Assembly (NCBI GenBank): GCA_029245525.1
Contig: JAQWPD010000061.1
Coordinates: forward strand, 1 to 64,000
Reading direction: 5' to 3'
DNA from: Gammaproteobacteria bacterium
GTDB lineage: Bacteria > Pseudomonadota > Gammaproteobacteria > Steroidobacterales > GCA-2729495
DNA length: 64,000 nucleotides
Of this stretch, positions 9,271-18,252 are shown piece by piece. How positions within the stretch are numbered: the stretch's first letter is position 1; the number at the start of each line of letters is the position of its first letter. The notes beneath the pieces are model-generated. The model saw only the letters and a program-made list of their open reading frames with translations, did no database searches and was not told the origin of the DNA. The translations under genes were made by a program, and so were the position numbers.

Positions 9271-9723
9271 TTATTCCTGTTTTGAGTGTTGCGGCATGTT
9301 GTGAACGATCAGGTTTAAGCCGCTGACTTCACTAATACGAACTTCAGTCCCTGCAGAAATATCGGCAGTGCTGCGGTTAATTACCATCCATGTGGAGCCA
9401 CGGAACTCCTGACGACACTGGGCACCTGCCGCCAAGTCTGATTCAAGCCGGAGCACTTGACCCACCGGTCCTTCAGCGTAATCGGCAACATTGCCACGGA
9501 TTTTATCGTAGACGCGACCGCGGAATGTCATCATTGTAATCAGTGATAAGGAGCCGAACATCAACCATTGAAGCCACGGTTCCATGACAATGCCAAACAG
9601 AACGGTAAGTCCGGTAATTGCCGCAGCAATACCCAGAAAGACCAGATAAAACGCCGCATCTACCACCATCAACTCAGAGCCGAGCAGCACCGCACCCAAA
9701 ATTATCCATCCCCACCAAGGCAT
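9271..9723 (-). CDS. NfeD-family membrane protein, short form
   Basis: A 150-residue protein with two to three N-terminal membrane helices (from WGWIILGAVLLGSE, and again near residues 25-70), followed by a C-terminal OB-fold beta domain (GPVGQVLRLESDL, FRGSTWMVINR, GTEVRISEVSGLNLIV). It lacks the ClpP-like serine protease domain found in long NfeD proteins. The family accompanies SPFH proteins, and the adjacent qmcA fits. It probably acts as the membrane partner of QmcA in organising membrane microdomains. Confidence 0.9.
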   Translation of the reverse strand: MPWWGWIILGAVLLGSELMVVDAAFYLVFLGIAAAITGLTVLFGIVMEPWLQWLMFGSLSLITMMTFRGRVYDKIRGNVADYAEGPVGQVLRLESDLAAGAQCRQEFRGSTWMVINRSTADISAGTEVRISEVSGLNLIVHNMPQHSKQE

Positions 9724-9830
9724 ATTATTTCCCAGTTTTAATGTGACTTATGCTTATTGAAGCACTCGCAGTGCCTATTTGTATAGTTGGAAGTGTCAGC
9801 CGAGCAGAGTTTGCACTTCAGGGCTGGGTT

Positions 9831-10541
9831 TTATCCGGGTTTGTGCAGCGCGCTAACCGAGGCACGTTCGCTTTTACTGAGAGTAGGCTGGGCAAAGAAC
9901 CGTCGCATGCCAATTGCACGCTGCAGGCGCGCTTCGCGCACATAGAGTTGGTACAGCAGATCTTTTATTGCCTCTAACAATACGGCAGCGTCGGTGCGAC
10001 CAAATACAGGTTTGCTGACGAGAGAGTGTTTGTTATCAAACAGTGTGTCGCTAATGGTATCGAAAGTACGCGCTTCAATATCGAAGATGTTGCGTAGTTC
10101 TTCCATATGATTAAACACGCGCATTTTTCCGCCATCACCGAGATCTTTTATAATGGCCTGCATGGTTTGTTTGCACATTATTGCGAACGGTTGCAGCAGT
10201 TCATGCTGATAGCAGCCCAATGCATCCACGTAAGGCTTTTTAACCGCAGCAGGCAGATAGCTGAGATTAATCGGATCATCGCTGCGTGGTGTTGGCTGTG
10301 TGCTAACGCCGAGCTTGATTTCTGTTTCACCAATCTCAATTACGGCATAGCGCACTAGCAGCGGATTATGACACTTAAGACAGAGAAAGCTGAGTCCGGT
10401 AACCGCCGGTTTGCAGGCTTTGATGGCAGCAAAATCCGGACGCGATACAGGAGTCATTGGTGTTTGCATTTGGCAATGCGGGCAGTCGGGGTTCGCTGCC
10501 CCGGTCTCGTCACTGATTCTATCATCCGCAAATATTTTCAT
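9831..10541 (-). CDS. Zinc-ribbon hypothetical protein
   Basis: A 236-residue soluble protein I do not recognise by name. Near the N-terminus CPHC (20-23) and CLKC (54-57) form a likely four-cysteine zinc ribbon. From about residue 95 the protein is helical: LPAAVKKPYVDALGCYQ, then CKQTMQAIIKDLG, resembling the layout of DUF4145-like proteins, where a ribbon precedes a helical domain. The C-terminal 60 residues are basic. It lies alone between nfeD and ettA, with a 57-base gap to ettA, all on the minus strand. Whether it binds nucleic acid is unknown. Confidence 0.7.
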   Translation of the reverse strand: MKIFADDRISDETGAANPDCPHCQMQTPMTPVSRPDFAAIKACKPAVTGLSFLCLKCHNPLLVRYAVIEIGETEIKLGVSTQPTPRSDDPINLSYLPAAVKKPYVDALGCYQHELLQPFAIMCKQTMQAIIKDLGDGGKMRVFNHMEELRNIFDIEARTFDTISDTLFDNKHSLVSKPVFGRTDAAVLLEAIKDLLYQLYVREARLQRAIGMRRFFAQPTLSKSERASVSALHKPG

Positions 10542-10598
10542 ACGCCCAGATTACCCGAATACACGGCACAAGCAATCGCAAATGTGTGTCGTTGGCCT

Positions 10599-12272
10599 TT
10601 AGCCGGCAAGACTCTTGTACTTGATGCGCTTCGGCGCATCCGCTTCGGCACCAAGACGGCGCTTACGATCTGCCTCGTACTCCATGTAGTTGCCAGCAAA
10701 AAACTCGACATGGCTATCGCCTTCAAAGGCAAGAATATGGGTGGCGATTCGATCGAGGAACCAGCGGTCATGCGATATAACGATGGCAGAGCCGGGGAAG
10801 TCGAGCAGTGCCTCTTCGAGCGCCCGCAGAGTTTCCACATCCAGATCATTGGTCGGTTCATCGAGCAGCAAGACATTGCTGCCTGCTTTCAGCACTTTGG
10901 CAAGATGAACGCGATTACGCTCACCGCCTGATAGTTCGCTAATGGATTGCTGCTGCTGATTGCCCCTGAAGTTAAATCGACCCACATAGGCCCGTGATGA
11001 GGTCTCATAAGTGCCTACGGTAATAAGTTCTTGGCCTTCAGAAACCTCTTCCCATACGGTTTTTTTATCATCCAGTGCATGGCGTGATTGATCGACATAA
11101 GCGAGTTTGACTGTTTCGCCCAGCTGTATGTCACCACTGTCGGGCTTTTCTTCGCCGGTAATCATTCGGAACAACGTCGTTTTACCGGCGCCGTTAGGAC
11201 CGATGATGCCAACAATTGCACCCGCTGGAATATTTGCATGGAAGTTCTCAATAAGCAGGCGGTCACCGAAGCCTTTATTTAGGTTGTTAATTTCAATAAC
11301 CTTGTCGCCGAGGCGGGGGCCGGGTGGAATATAGATTTCGTTGGTTTCCTGACGTTTTTGGAATTGTTGTGAGTTAAGTTCATCAAACTGCGCCATTCGC
11401 GCCTTGCTCTTAGCATGCCGTGCTTTAGGCGCAGTGCGCACCCACTCGAGTTCCTTCTTGATGGATTTCTGATGAGCGTCTTCCTGCGTTTTTTCCATTG
11501 CTAGGCGCGCCTCTTTTTGTTCGAGCCAGCTGGAGTAGTTGCCTTCCCAGGGAATGCCCTCGCCACGATCAAGTTCGAGTATCCAGCCAGCAACATTATC
11601 GAGGAAATAGCGATCATGAGTTACCGCAACCACAGTGCCGGGGTAGTTTTCCAGAAAGTGTTCCATCCATGCCACCGATTCGGCGTCAAGGTGATTGGTG
11701 GGCTCATCAAGCAGCAGCATGTCGGGCTCAGATAGCAGCAGGCGGCACAAGGCTACGCGGCGTTTTTCGCCACCGGAGAGCATGCTGATATCGGCATTCC
11801 AGTCGGGCAGGCGCAGTGCATCGGCCGCAATCTCCAGCTTATGCTCGATATCCCAGCCGTTTACCGCATCAATTTTGTTTTGCAGTTCGCCCTGTTCTTC
11901 GATAAGAGCAGTCATCTCGTCATCATCCATGGGCTCCGCAAATCGGTCGCTTATTTGATTGAAGCGATTGACCAGCTCCATCGCCCCGCCAAGGCCTTCT
12001 GCAACATTGCCGCGGACGTCTTTATCCGGATTCAGCTGGGGCTCTTGTGGCAAAAAGCCCACTTTGGTGCCCGGCTGGGGTCGTGCTTCACCCTCGATAT
12101 CTGTATCGATGCCGGCCATTATGCGCAGCAGGCTGGATTTACCGGACCCATTGAGACCCAGCACGCCGATCTTCGCGCCGGGGAAAAAGCTGAGTGAAAT
12201 ATCTTTAAGAATGAATCGCTTAGGTGGAACTAACTTCGTTACTTGATTCATGACATAGACGTATTGAGCCAC
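10599..12272 (-). CDS. ettA: Energy-dependent translational throttle EttA (ABC-F ATPase)
   Basis: A 557-residue ABC-F protein with two ATPase cassettes and no membrane segments. Cassette 1 has Walker A GLNGSGKSS and signature LSGGEKRRVALCRLLL; cassette 2 has GPNGAGKTT and LSGGERNRVHLAKVL; both have LLLDEPTN Walker B motifs. The arm and linker region (residues about 95-140 and 240-320) and a very early start, MAQYVYVMNQVTKLVPPK, fit EttA, not Uup or YheS. EttA binds the ribosomal E site and gates the first translation step according to the ATP/ADP ratio. It is divergent from glyA across a 207-base gap in which I see no further gene. Confidence 0.95.
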   Translation of the reverse strand: MAQYVYVMNQVTKLVPPKRFILKDISLSFFPGAKIGVLGLNGSGKSSLLRIMAGIDTDIEGEARPQPGTKVGFLPQEPQLNPDKDVRGNVAEGLGGAMELVNRFNQISDRFAEPMDDDEMTALIEEQGELQNKIDAVNGWDIEHKLEIAADALRLPDWNADISMLSGGEKRRVALCRLLLSEPDMLLLDEPTNHLDAESVAWMEHFLENYPGTVVAVTHDRYFLDNVAGWILELDRGEGIPWEGNYSSWLEQKEARLAMEKTQEDAHQKSIKKELEWVRTAPKARHAKSKARMAQFDELNSQQFQKRQETNEIYIPPGPRLGDKVIEINNLNKGFGDRLLIENFHANIPAGAIVGIIGPNGAGKTTLFRMITGEEKPDSGDIQLGETVKLAYVDQSRHALDDKKTVWEEVSEGQELITVGTYETSSRAYVGRFNFRGNQQQQSISELSGGERNRVHLAKVLKAGSNVLLLDEPTNDLDVETLRALEEALLDFPGSAIVISHDRWFLDRIATHILAFEGDSHVEFFAGNYMEYEADRKRRLGAEADAPKRIKYKSLAG

Positions 12273-12479
12273 TGAGTATTACTCCAATATCTCGGGAAAC
12301 GGATCCGGCTAACGGGGCTGGGAGGCGCCATTAAGCTGGTGCAATCGCGCTTGTGGACCACGATCTTCCGGATCACCTCAAGCTTGCCGATTATAACCGC
12401 AGAAAACTGCGCTCTGGCAGGGTGTTTTCTATTACAATTGCGTCCCCCTTTTTACACTTAAATATATACGGAGTACGGC

Positions 12480-13733
12480 ATGTACAGCGGCGACTGGAAC
12501 CTTGCAGATTTTGACCCCGAACTGGCTAAGGCAATGGAAGACGAAGCTCAGCGTCAGGAAGATCATGTCGAATTGATTGCTTCAGAAAACTACACCAGCC
12601 CACGAGTTATGGAGGCGCAGGGGTCCTTGCTGACCAATAAGTACGCTGAGGGTTATCCCGGGAAGCGTTACTACGGCGGTTGCGAGTACGTTGACATTGC
12701 AGAGCAGTTGGCTATCGATCGTGCCAAAGCTTTATTTGGCGCAGATTATGCCAACGTTCAGCCGCACTCAGGTTCGCAGGCCAATGCCGCGGTTTACATG
12801 GCGTTGATGCAGCCGGGCGAGACCGTGCTGGGCATGGGACTTGATGCTGGCGGTCACCTGACCCACGGTGCCAAAGTGAACTTCTCTGGTCAGATCTACA
12901 AATCGGTGTTGTACGGACTGGATGAGACAACGGGGGAAATTGATTACGACCAAGTGGCAGAACTTGCCAAGGCGCATCGCCCTAGGTTAATTGTTGCGGG
13001 TTTCTCAGCGTATGCTCGTGAAATCGATTGGCAGCGTTTCCGTGATATCGCGGATAGTGTTGGCGCCTACTTGTTGGCAGATATGGCGCATGTTGCGGGT
13101 TTGGTTGCCGCTGGTGAATACCCAAACCCCGTGCAGATTTCTGACGTTACCACGACTACCACGCATAAAACGTTGCGCGGTCCACGCGGTGGCTTGATTC
13201 TGGCAAAGGCTAACGCAGAGATAGAGAAGAAGCTGAATTCAAAGATATTTCCGGGCAGTCAGGGTGGCCCACTGATGCATGTGATTGCCGCTAAGGCCGT
13301 ATCATTTAAAGAGGCAATGGATCCTGAGTTTAAGGTTTATGCCAAGCAGGTGAAAAGCAATGCTCGTGTTATGGCAGAAACTTTGGCCAGCCGTGGATTC
13401 ACTATTGTTTCCGGGACCACCGATTGCCATATGTTCTTGATGGATCTCATTGCTAAAGACATCAGTGGAAAGGATGCCGATGCCGCATTGGGTCGGGCGC
13501 ATATCACGGTCAATAAGAACTCTGTGCCCAATGATCCGCGCTCTCCATTTGTGACCAGTGGTTTGCGTATTGGTACTCCGGCGATGACCACCCGTGGTTT
13601 TAAGGAAGAGGAGTTCCGTGACCTGTCGAACTGGATTGCCGATATACTCGATAATCTAGGCGACGCTGCGGTTGAAGAGCGGGTGCGTGAACAAGTGAAA
13701 GCCTTGTGCGCGCGTTTTCCGGTATACCGTTAA
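12480..13733 (+). CDS. glyA: Serine hydroxymethyltransferase
   Basis: A PLP enzyme converting serine and tetrahydrofolate to glycine and 5,10-methylene-THF, supplying one-carbon units for purines and thymidylate. Its 417 residues match the bacterial length. Visible motifs are [32 protein letters not shown], the PLP lysine K230 in [15 protein letters not shown], and [17 protein letters not shown] near the C-terminus. It is preceded by a purine-rich TACGGAGTACGGC. It heads a plus-strand run with nrdR and the riboflavin genes, a common gammaproteobacterial arrangement. FolD at 44364-45251 works on the same one-carbon pool. Confidence 0.98.
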   Translation: MYSGDWNLADFDPELAKAMEDEAQRQEDHVELIASENYTSPRVMEAQGSLLTNKYAEGYPGKRYYGGCEYVDIAEQLAIDRAKALFGADYANVQPHSGSQANAAVYMALMQPGETVLGMGLDAGGHLTHGAKVNFSGQIYKSVLYGLDETTGEIDYDQVAELAKAHRPRLIVAGFSAYAREIDWQRFRDIADSVGAYLLADMAHVAGLVAAGEYPNPVQISDVTTTTTHKTLRGPRGGLILAKANAEIEKKLNSKIFPGSQGGPLMHVIAAKAVSFKEAMDPEFKVYAKQVKSNARVMAETLASRGFTIVSGTTDCHMFLMDLIAKDISGKDADAALGRAHITVNKNSVPNDPRSPFVTSGLRIGTPAMTTRGFKEEEFRDLSNWIADILDNLGDAAVEERVREQVKALCARFPVYR

Positions 13734-13762
13734 GCATTCGTTAATTAGACCAGGCCTGAGAG

Positions 13763-14290
13763 ATGTATTGCCCCTTTTGCGGACATGAAGAAACGAAGGT
13801 TATCGACTCGCGTTTAGCGGGTGAGGGTCGGCAGATTCGAAGAAGGCGTGAGTGTGTCGCTTGTCACGAGCGTTTCAGCACGTATGAAACATCCGAGCTG
13901 GTCGTGCCGAGAATCGTGAAGCGTGATGATTCCCGTGAACCATTCGATGAACAGAAGCTGCGCAATGGAATTGTTCGGGCGGTGGAGAAACGACCGGTCA
14001 GCGCTGAAACGGTTGAGGCGATGGTGGCCCGAATTATTCATAAGTTGCAGACAATAGGCGAGCGTGAAATTCCCGCGCGTGAATTGGGCGATTTAGTCAT
14101 GGAAGAGCTGCGCTCGGTGGACGAAGTGGCTTATGTTCGGTTTGCCTCTGTGTATCGGAGCTTTCAGGATGTTACCCAGTTTGAGGATGAGATCCGCAAG
14201 TTGCAACAAATGCCAAGTCCGGCAGCTCGACGAGATCAACTGTCCTTATTGCCGCGTGATCGCGGAGATGGCAAAGGCAAGAAAAAATAA
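13763..14290 (+). CDS. nrdR: Transcriptional repressor NrdR
   Basis: A 175-residue regulator of ribonucleotide reductase genes. The N-terminal zinc ribbon has C3, C6, C31 and C34, followed by an ATP-cone domain beginning [16 protein letters not shown], which senses ATP/dATP. NrdR binds NrdR boxes upstream of nrd operons; no such genes or boxes are seen here. Its TAA stop shares a base with the ribD ATG (TAATG), so the two are probably translationally coupled. The short charged C-terminal extension ([10 protein letters not shown]-type) is unremarkable. Confidence 0.97.
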   Translation: MYCPFCGHEETKVIDSRLAGEGRQIRRRRECVACHERFSTYETSELVVPRIVKRDDSREPFDEQKLRNGIVRAVEKRPVSAETVEAMVARIIHKLQTIGEREIPARELGDLVMEELRSVDEVAYVRFASVYRSFQDVTQFEDEIRKLQQMPSPAARRDQLSLLPRDRGDGKGKKK

Positions 14291-15405
14291 TGTCAGCGGG
14301 AGACCATACCACTAGCGATCGTGAGCACATGGCGCGCGCTTTGCAGCTGGCAGAGCGCGGCTTGTGCACCGCTGATCCCAACCCTTGCGTTGGCTGTATC
14401 ATTGTCAAGGATGGCAAGGTTGTCGGTGAGGGTTGGCATCAATTTGCAGGCGAAGCGCATGCTGAAGTGAATGCGCTCGCTGCTGCCGGCAAGGCTGCTC
14501 AAGGAGCTGTCGCGTATGTAACCTTGGAACCGTGTTGCCATGTGGGTCGAACCGGTGCTTGCACCGAGGCATTGCATGCCGCAGGTATTTCGCGAGTGGT
14601 GTTTGCAGTTGACGACCCTAATCCTAAGGTTGCTGGTAAAGGTGCCGAGTGGCTGCGTCAGCAGGGAATTGAAGTGAGTAGTGATTTGCTGGCTGAGCAG
14701 TCAGCTGCTTTAAATGCCGGCTTCTGGTCGCGTATGCAGCGCAAGCGTCCTCGTGTGGTTAGTAAGCTGGCAACGAGTTTGGATGGTCGTACGGCTTTGG
14801 CAAATGGCGATAGTCATTGGATTACCGGCACTGAAGCAAGGCGCGATGTGCAAAGGCTGCGTGCATGCAGTTCAGCGGTGCTTACCGGCGTTGCTACGGT
14901 ATTGGCCGATAATCCGTCATTAAATGTGCGTGCTCCAGAGTATGAAGACTGTAAGCAGCCCTTGCGGGTGATTCTGGATTCCAAGTTGCGCACGCCGACG
15001 CGTGCAAAGACTTTGTCGTTGCCAGGCAAGGTGCTGATATTGACCGTAAGCGACGCGCCAGAAAAATCTGCAGCCTTAACTGCTGCGGGCGCTGAAGTCG
15101 TGGTGCTTGGTGCGGAACACGGCCGGGTTAGCCTTACGGCAGTATTGGCGCTGCTGGCTGAGCGTGAGATTAACACTGTGTTGGTTGAAGCAGGTGCGAT
15201 ATTGAATGGCGGGTTTTTGCAGCAGGGGCTGCTTGATGAAGTTGTGGTGTATCAGGCTGCGCATGTGTTGGGCGGTAATTCCCACGGTATGTTTGCACTG
15301 GATGAACTTAAGGATATGTCGCAGCGACCGTCATTAGCGCTGAATGAAGTTCGTCGCGTTGGCGCAGATTTGCGTCTGAGTTATCGAGTCTTGCCAGCTC
15401 AATAA
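14290..15405 (+). CDS. ribD: Bifunctional riboflavin deaminase/reductase RibD
   Basis: A 371-residue two-domain enzyme for steps two and three of riboflavin synthesis: deamination of the pyrimidine ring, then NADPH reduction of the ribose side chain. The deaminase half shows zinc ligands H57-A-E59 and C82/C91 in EPCCHVGRTGAC. The reductase half starts near residue 150 with KLATSLDGRTALANGDSHWI and contains TGVATVLADNPSLNVR. The start overlaps the nrdR stop. A 108-base gap to ribE has no obvious terminator or FMN riboswitch. Confidence 0.97.
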   Translation: MSAGDHTTSDREHMARALQLAERGLCTADPNPCVGCIIVKDGKVVGEGWHQFAGEAHAEVNALAAAGKAAQGAVAYVTLEPCCHVGRTGACTEALHAAGISRVVFAVDDPNPKVAGKGAEWLRQQGIEVSSDLLAEQSAALNAGFWSRMQRKRPRVVSKLATSLDGRTALANGDSHWITGTEARRDVQRLRACSSAVLTGVATVLADNPSLNVRAPEYEDCKQPLRVILDSKLRTPTRAKTLSLPGKVLILTVSDAPEKSAALTAAGAEVVVLGAEHGRVSLTAVLALLAEREINTVLVEAGAILNGGFLQQGLLDEVVVYQAAHVLGGNSHGMFALDELKDMSQRPSLALNEVRRVGADLRLSYRVLPAQ

Positions 15406-15513
15406 TTAATTATTTATTTAGGGCGAGCTTCGGAATTTTTGTGTCGGTCGATTGATAATGTTCTAGATTGTAATTTTGGAATGGTGACTTAAAATAATTG
15501 GGTAGGGTGGTTT

Positions 15514-16107
15514 GTGTTTACAGGAATAGTGAAAGCAGTGGGTCAGATTGTTGCGAAAGATGTTTCGCAGGGTGAAGGCCGACTGCACATTGATACTGGA
15601 GACTTGGATATCAGTAATGCCAAGTTAGGCGACAGTATTGCGGTATGCGGTTGTTGTCTTACTGTCGTTGAGCTCTCTGCAACTGGTTTTGCTGCAGATG
15701 TGTCACGCGAAACTCTTCAGCTTACGAGCTTAGGTGGGCTTGATGCCGGATCTGCGGTGAATCTGGAGCCAGCGCTTACATTGCAGGAGCCGTTGGGCGG
15801 CCACTTGGTTACCGGTCATATCGATGGTATTGGTGATGTGGTGTCGGTTGCCGAGAATGCGCAGTCAATTGCTCTGCAAGTTCGAGTGCCAGAGCCACTG
15901 GCCCGTTACGTCGCCAAGAAGGGCTCGATATGCATTGATGGCATCAGCCTTACGGTTAATGACGTAGCCGGTGCAGTTGCCCATTTAACGATTGTTCCGC
16001 ATACGCGTGAGCAAACTATTATCGCGAACTATGTGTCGGGAACCCGCGTGAATATCGAGGTTGATATTATCGCGCGTTACCTAGAGCGCTTTTCGCAGTA
16101 CACTTAA
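15514..16107 (+). CDS. ribE: Riboflavin synthase alpha chain
   Basis: The last enzyme of riboflavin synthesis, dismutating two molecules of 6,7-dimethyl-8-ribityllumazine. Its 197 residues hold two repeated lumazine-binding barrels. It starts with GTG, giving MFTGIVKAVGQ, the invariant family start; the first repeat has CGCCLTVVE and the second has GSICIDGISLTVND, with GGHLVTGHIDG between them. The upstream GGTAGGGTGG gives a plausible ribosome-binding site. It lies 26 bases before ribB. Confidence 0.97.
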   Translation: MFTGIVKAVGQIVAKDVSQGEGRLHIDTGDLDISNAKLGDSIAVCGCCLTVVELSATGFAADVSRETLQLTSLGGLDAGSAVNLEPALTLQEPLGGHLVTGHIDGIGDVVSVAENAQSIALQVRVPEPLARYVAKKGSICIDGISLTVNDVAGAVAHLTIVPHTREQTIIANYVSGTRVNIEVDIIARYLERFSQYT

Positions 16108-16133
16108 ACGCATGTTTACCAGAGGTTTATCCT

Positions 16134-17288
16134 ATGTCGGCTGTTAACTCGAGCCCTAATGATGCTGATCTTAACCCCGCGTTTAGCAGTATCGAAGAAA
16201 TTATTGCCGATATTAGTGAAGGCAAAATGGTTATTATTGTTGATGATGAAGACCGTGAAAACGAAGGTGATTTATTGATGGCTGCCGATTGTGTTGAGCC
16301 ACATCATGTTAATCATATGGCAACACATGGCCGTGGGTTGATTTGCCTCACTTTGACTCGTGATCGATGCAAACAGTTGCGTTTGCCGCTGATGGTGGAT
16401 GAGACTAACGAGCAGCACGCCACCAACTTCACACTGTCTATTGAAGCGGTAGATGGAGTAACGACAGGTATTTCGGCGCATGATCGTGCACGCACTATTC
16501 GTGCTGCCGTGGCCGCTGATGCCAAGGCGGAAGATCTTATTCAGCCAGGCCATGTGTTTCCGATTATGGCTCAGCCTGGTGGCGTTCTTACCCGTGCCGG
16601 TCATACCGAAGCCGGTTGTGATCTAGCCCGTATGGCCGGCCATGAGCCCGCCGCAGTGATTGTTGAGATTTTGAATGATGATGGCACCATGGCGCGTCGG
16701 CCTCAGTTGGAACTGTTTGCTGTTAAGCATGGCCTGAAGATCGGCAGTATTGCTGACTTGATTCGTTATCGTCTTGAGAAAGAGCAGTCGGTCGAGCGTG
16801 TTTCATCGCAGGCCATTGAAACTGAGTTTGGTGAATTTGAGATGGTTTGTTTTGAAGACCACATTAGTCACAATATGCATCTCGCTTTGGTGAAAGGTGA
16901 TCTGCAGAACGCCGATGCACCGTTGGTGCGGGTGCATTTACAGGACACGCTCGCGGATGTTGTTGGTGTAAAGCATTCGCAACTGGGCTGGCCGCTGAGA
17001 AGCGCTATGCGCAGCATTGCAGAGGCGGAAGCCGGTGTCGTCATTATTCTGCGCTATGAACAATCGGCGCGTCAGTTGGTGCATGATATTGCCGCTTTGG
17101 GGAAGAGTGACTCAGTTGATGCAGTTGAGTCGTCAAAAGATGAGGTTGCTGTGTTACGTACCCACGGCACCGGCGCACAAATACTGCGCGATCTCGGCAT
17201 CACCCGTATGCGCGTGTTGAGTGCGCCGAAACATATGCTGGCTTTGTCCGGCTTTGGCCTTGAAGTGGTTGAGTATGTCGATCATTAG
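16134..17288 (+). CDS. ribB: RibB with a degenerate GTP cyclohydrolase II-like domain (RibBX type)
   Basis: The N-terminal half (about 1-210) is 3,4-dihydroxy-2-butanone 4-phosphate synthase, with the DDEDRENEGD loop at 37-46, ATNFTLSIEA and RAGHTEAGCDLARMAG; it makes the four-carbon unit for riboflavin from ribulose 5-phosphate. The C-terminal half aligns with GTP cyclohydrolase II, but the zinc motif (normally Cys-Leu-Thr-Gly-Asp with two more cysteines) reads LVRVHLQDTLADVVG, and no cysteine triplet is present, so this half cannot be an ordinary GTP cyclohydrolase II. The same arrangement is known in proteobacteria as RibBX. An active RibA must therefore be encoded elsewhere. The gene stands between ribE and ribH. 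Confidence 0.93.
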   Translation: MSAVNSSPNDADLNPAFSSIEEIIADISEGKMVIIVDDEDRENEGDLLMAADCVEPHHVNHMATHGRGLICLTLTRDRCKQLRLPLMVDETNEQHATNFTLSIEAVDGVTTGISAHDRARTIRAAVAADAKAEDLIQPGHVFPIMAQPGGVLTRAGHTEAGCDLARMAGHEPAAVIVEILNDDGTMARRPQLELFAVKHGLKIGSIADLIRYRLEKEQSVERVSSQAIETEFGEFEMVCFEDHISHNMHLALVKGDLQNADAPLVRVHLQDTLADVVGVKHSQLGWPLRSAMRSIAEAEAGVVIILRYEQSARQLVHDIAALGKSDSVDAVESSKDEVAVLRTHGTGAQILRDLGITRMRVLSAPKHMLALSGFGLEVVEYVDH

Positions 17289-17325
17289 TCTGTTACGTAA
17301 TATTATTTATTAGAGACATTGAACC

Positions 17326-17814
17326 TTGAGCGAGACACCAAAAAAACAGCGTTATGCGGCACAAGATTTTGATGTGTATGGCGCACGCTTTTGTATTCTA
17401 TCGGCCCGTTTTAATGAGGGCATCTGCGATAACCTTGTTGCTGGCGCTAAAGCTACATTACTTGAGTATGGTATCCGCGAAAACGATATCGACGTGGTGC
17501 GTGCGCCCGGTGCATTTGAGTTGCCCTTGGCCGCTCAGCATATTGCCTTGAGCCGCGACTATGATGCGATTATTGCCGTTGCTACTATTATTCGTGGTGG
17601 CACGCCGCATTTTGAATTTGTGGCGGGAGCATGCACCGATGGCTTATTGCGGGTGACTCTTGATCATCAGCTGCCGCTGGGGTTTTGTGTGTTAACGACT
17701 GATGACGTGCAGCAGGCTATCGATCGCTCTGGCGATAATGATGATAACAAAGGTCGTGAAACGGCTTTAGCAACCTTAGAAATGGTGAGTTTGTTTCGCG
17801 GAAAACGGCGTTAG
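17326..17814 (+). CDS. ribH: Lumazine synthase
   Basis: 6,7-dimethyl-8-ribityllumazine synthase, the penultimate riboflavin enzyme, joining the RibB and RibD products. Its 162 residues include VRAPGAFELPLAAQ, the catalytic IIRGGTPHFEFVA with its histidine, and LTTDDVQQAIDRSG. The only plausible start is TTG at 17326 (MSETPKKQRY); the ribosome-binding site there is weak (TAGAGACAT). The stop is two bases before nusB, a conserved coupling in gammaproteobacteria. Confidence 0.95.
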   Translation: MSETPKKQRYAAQDFDVYGARFCILSARFNEGICDNLVAGAKATLLEYGIRENDIDVVRAPGAFELPLAAQHIALSRDYDAIIAVATIIRGGTPHFEFVAGACTDGLLRVTLDHQLPLGFCVLTTDDVQQAIDRSGDNDDNKGRETALATLEMVSLFRGKRR

Positions 17815-17816
17815 AT

Positions 17817-18227
17817 ATGGCGATGGTCGGACGCAGTGCTAGTCGCCGCCTGCTTGTTCAGGCGCTCTATCAGCACCAGATTTCAGGACACAATCGCAGT
17901 GTATTGCATGAGCAATACATTAACGGTCGGGAAGCGGTTCGTGCCGATAAGCCTTATTTCGAGCTGTTGTTAACAGAAATCATGGTGTCGGTGGATCAGC
18001 TCGACCAGCGCATTGCCGTATATGCTGACCGACCAGTTGAGCAAATCGACCCTATTGAACGTGCTGTGCTTTGGCTGGGGATGACCGAGCTTGATTTGCA
18101 CCCTGATTTGCCGGCCAAAGTCGTGATGAATGAAGCTATTGAACTGTGTAGATTGTTCGGTTCTCAGGATGGCTACCGCTATGTCAATGCGGTGCTGGAT
18201 AAAGCCGTTAAAGATATCCGCTCTTAA
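17817..18227 (+). CDS. nusB: Transcription antitermination factor NusB
   Basis: A 136-residue all-helical RNA-binding protein that joins NusE (S10) on boxA RNA to allow antitermination, mainly in rRNA operons. Motifs seen are SASRRLLVQALYQHQ at the N-terminus, PIERAVLWLGMTEL in the middle and VVMNEAIELCRLFG..GYRYVNAVLDK at the end. It begins two bases after ribH. Confidence 0.96.
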   Translation: MAMVGRSASRRLLVQALYQHQISGHNRSVLHEQYINGREAVRADKPYFELLLTEIMVSVDQLDQRIAVYADRPVEQIDPIERAVLWLGMTELDLHPDLPAKVVMNEAIELCRLFGSQDGYRYVNAVLDKAVKDIRS

Positions 18228-18252
18228 CCTGCCGCCTGACAGGAGCCTGCGT

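Noticed and set aside
10368-10931. 187-residue plus-strand frame across the zinc-ribbon gene and ettA
   Set aside because: Shadow of two minus-strand genes; composition and motifs are not protein-like.
15406-15513. FMN riboswitch in the rib gene block
   Set aside because: The 108-base gap before ribE lacks the conserved RFN arms and is too short; other rib gaps are shorter.
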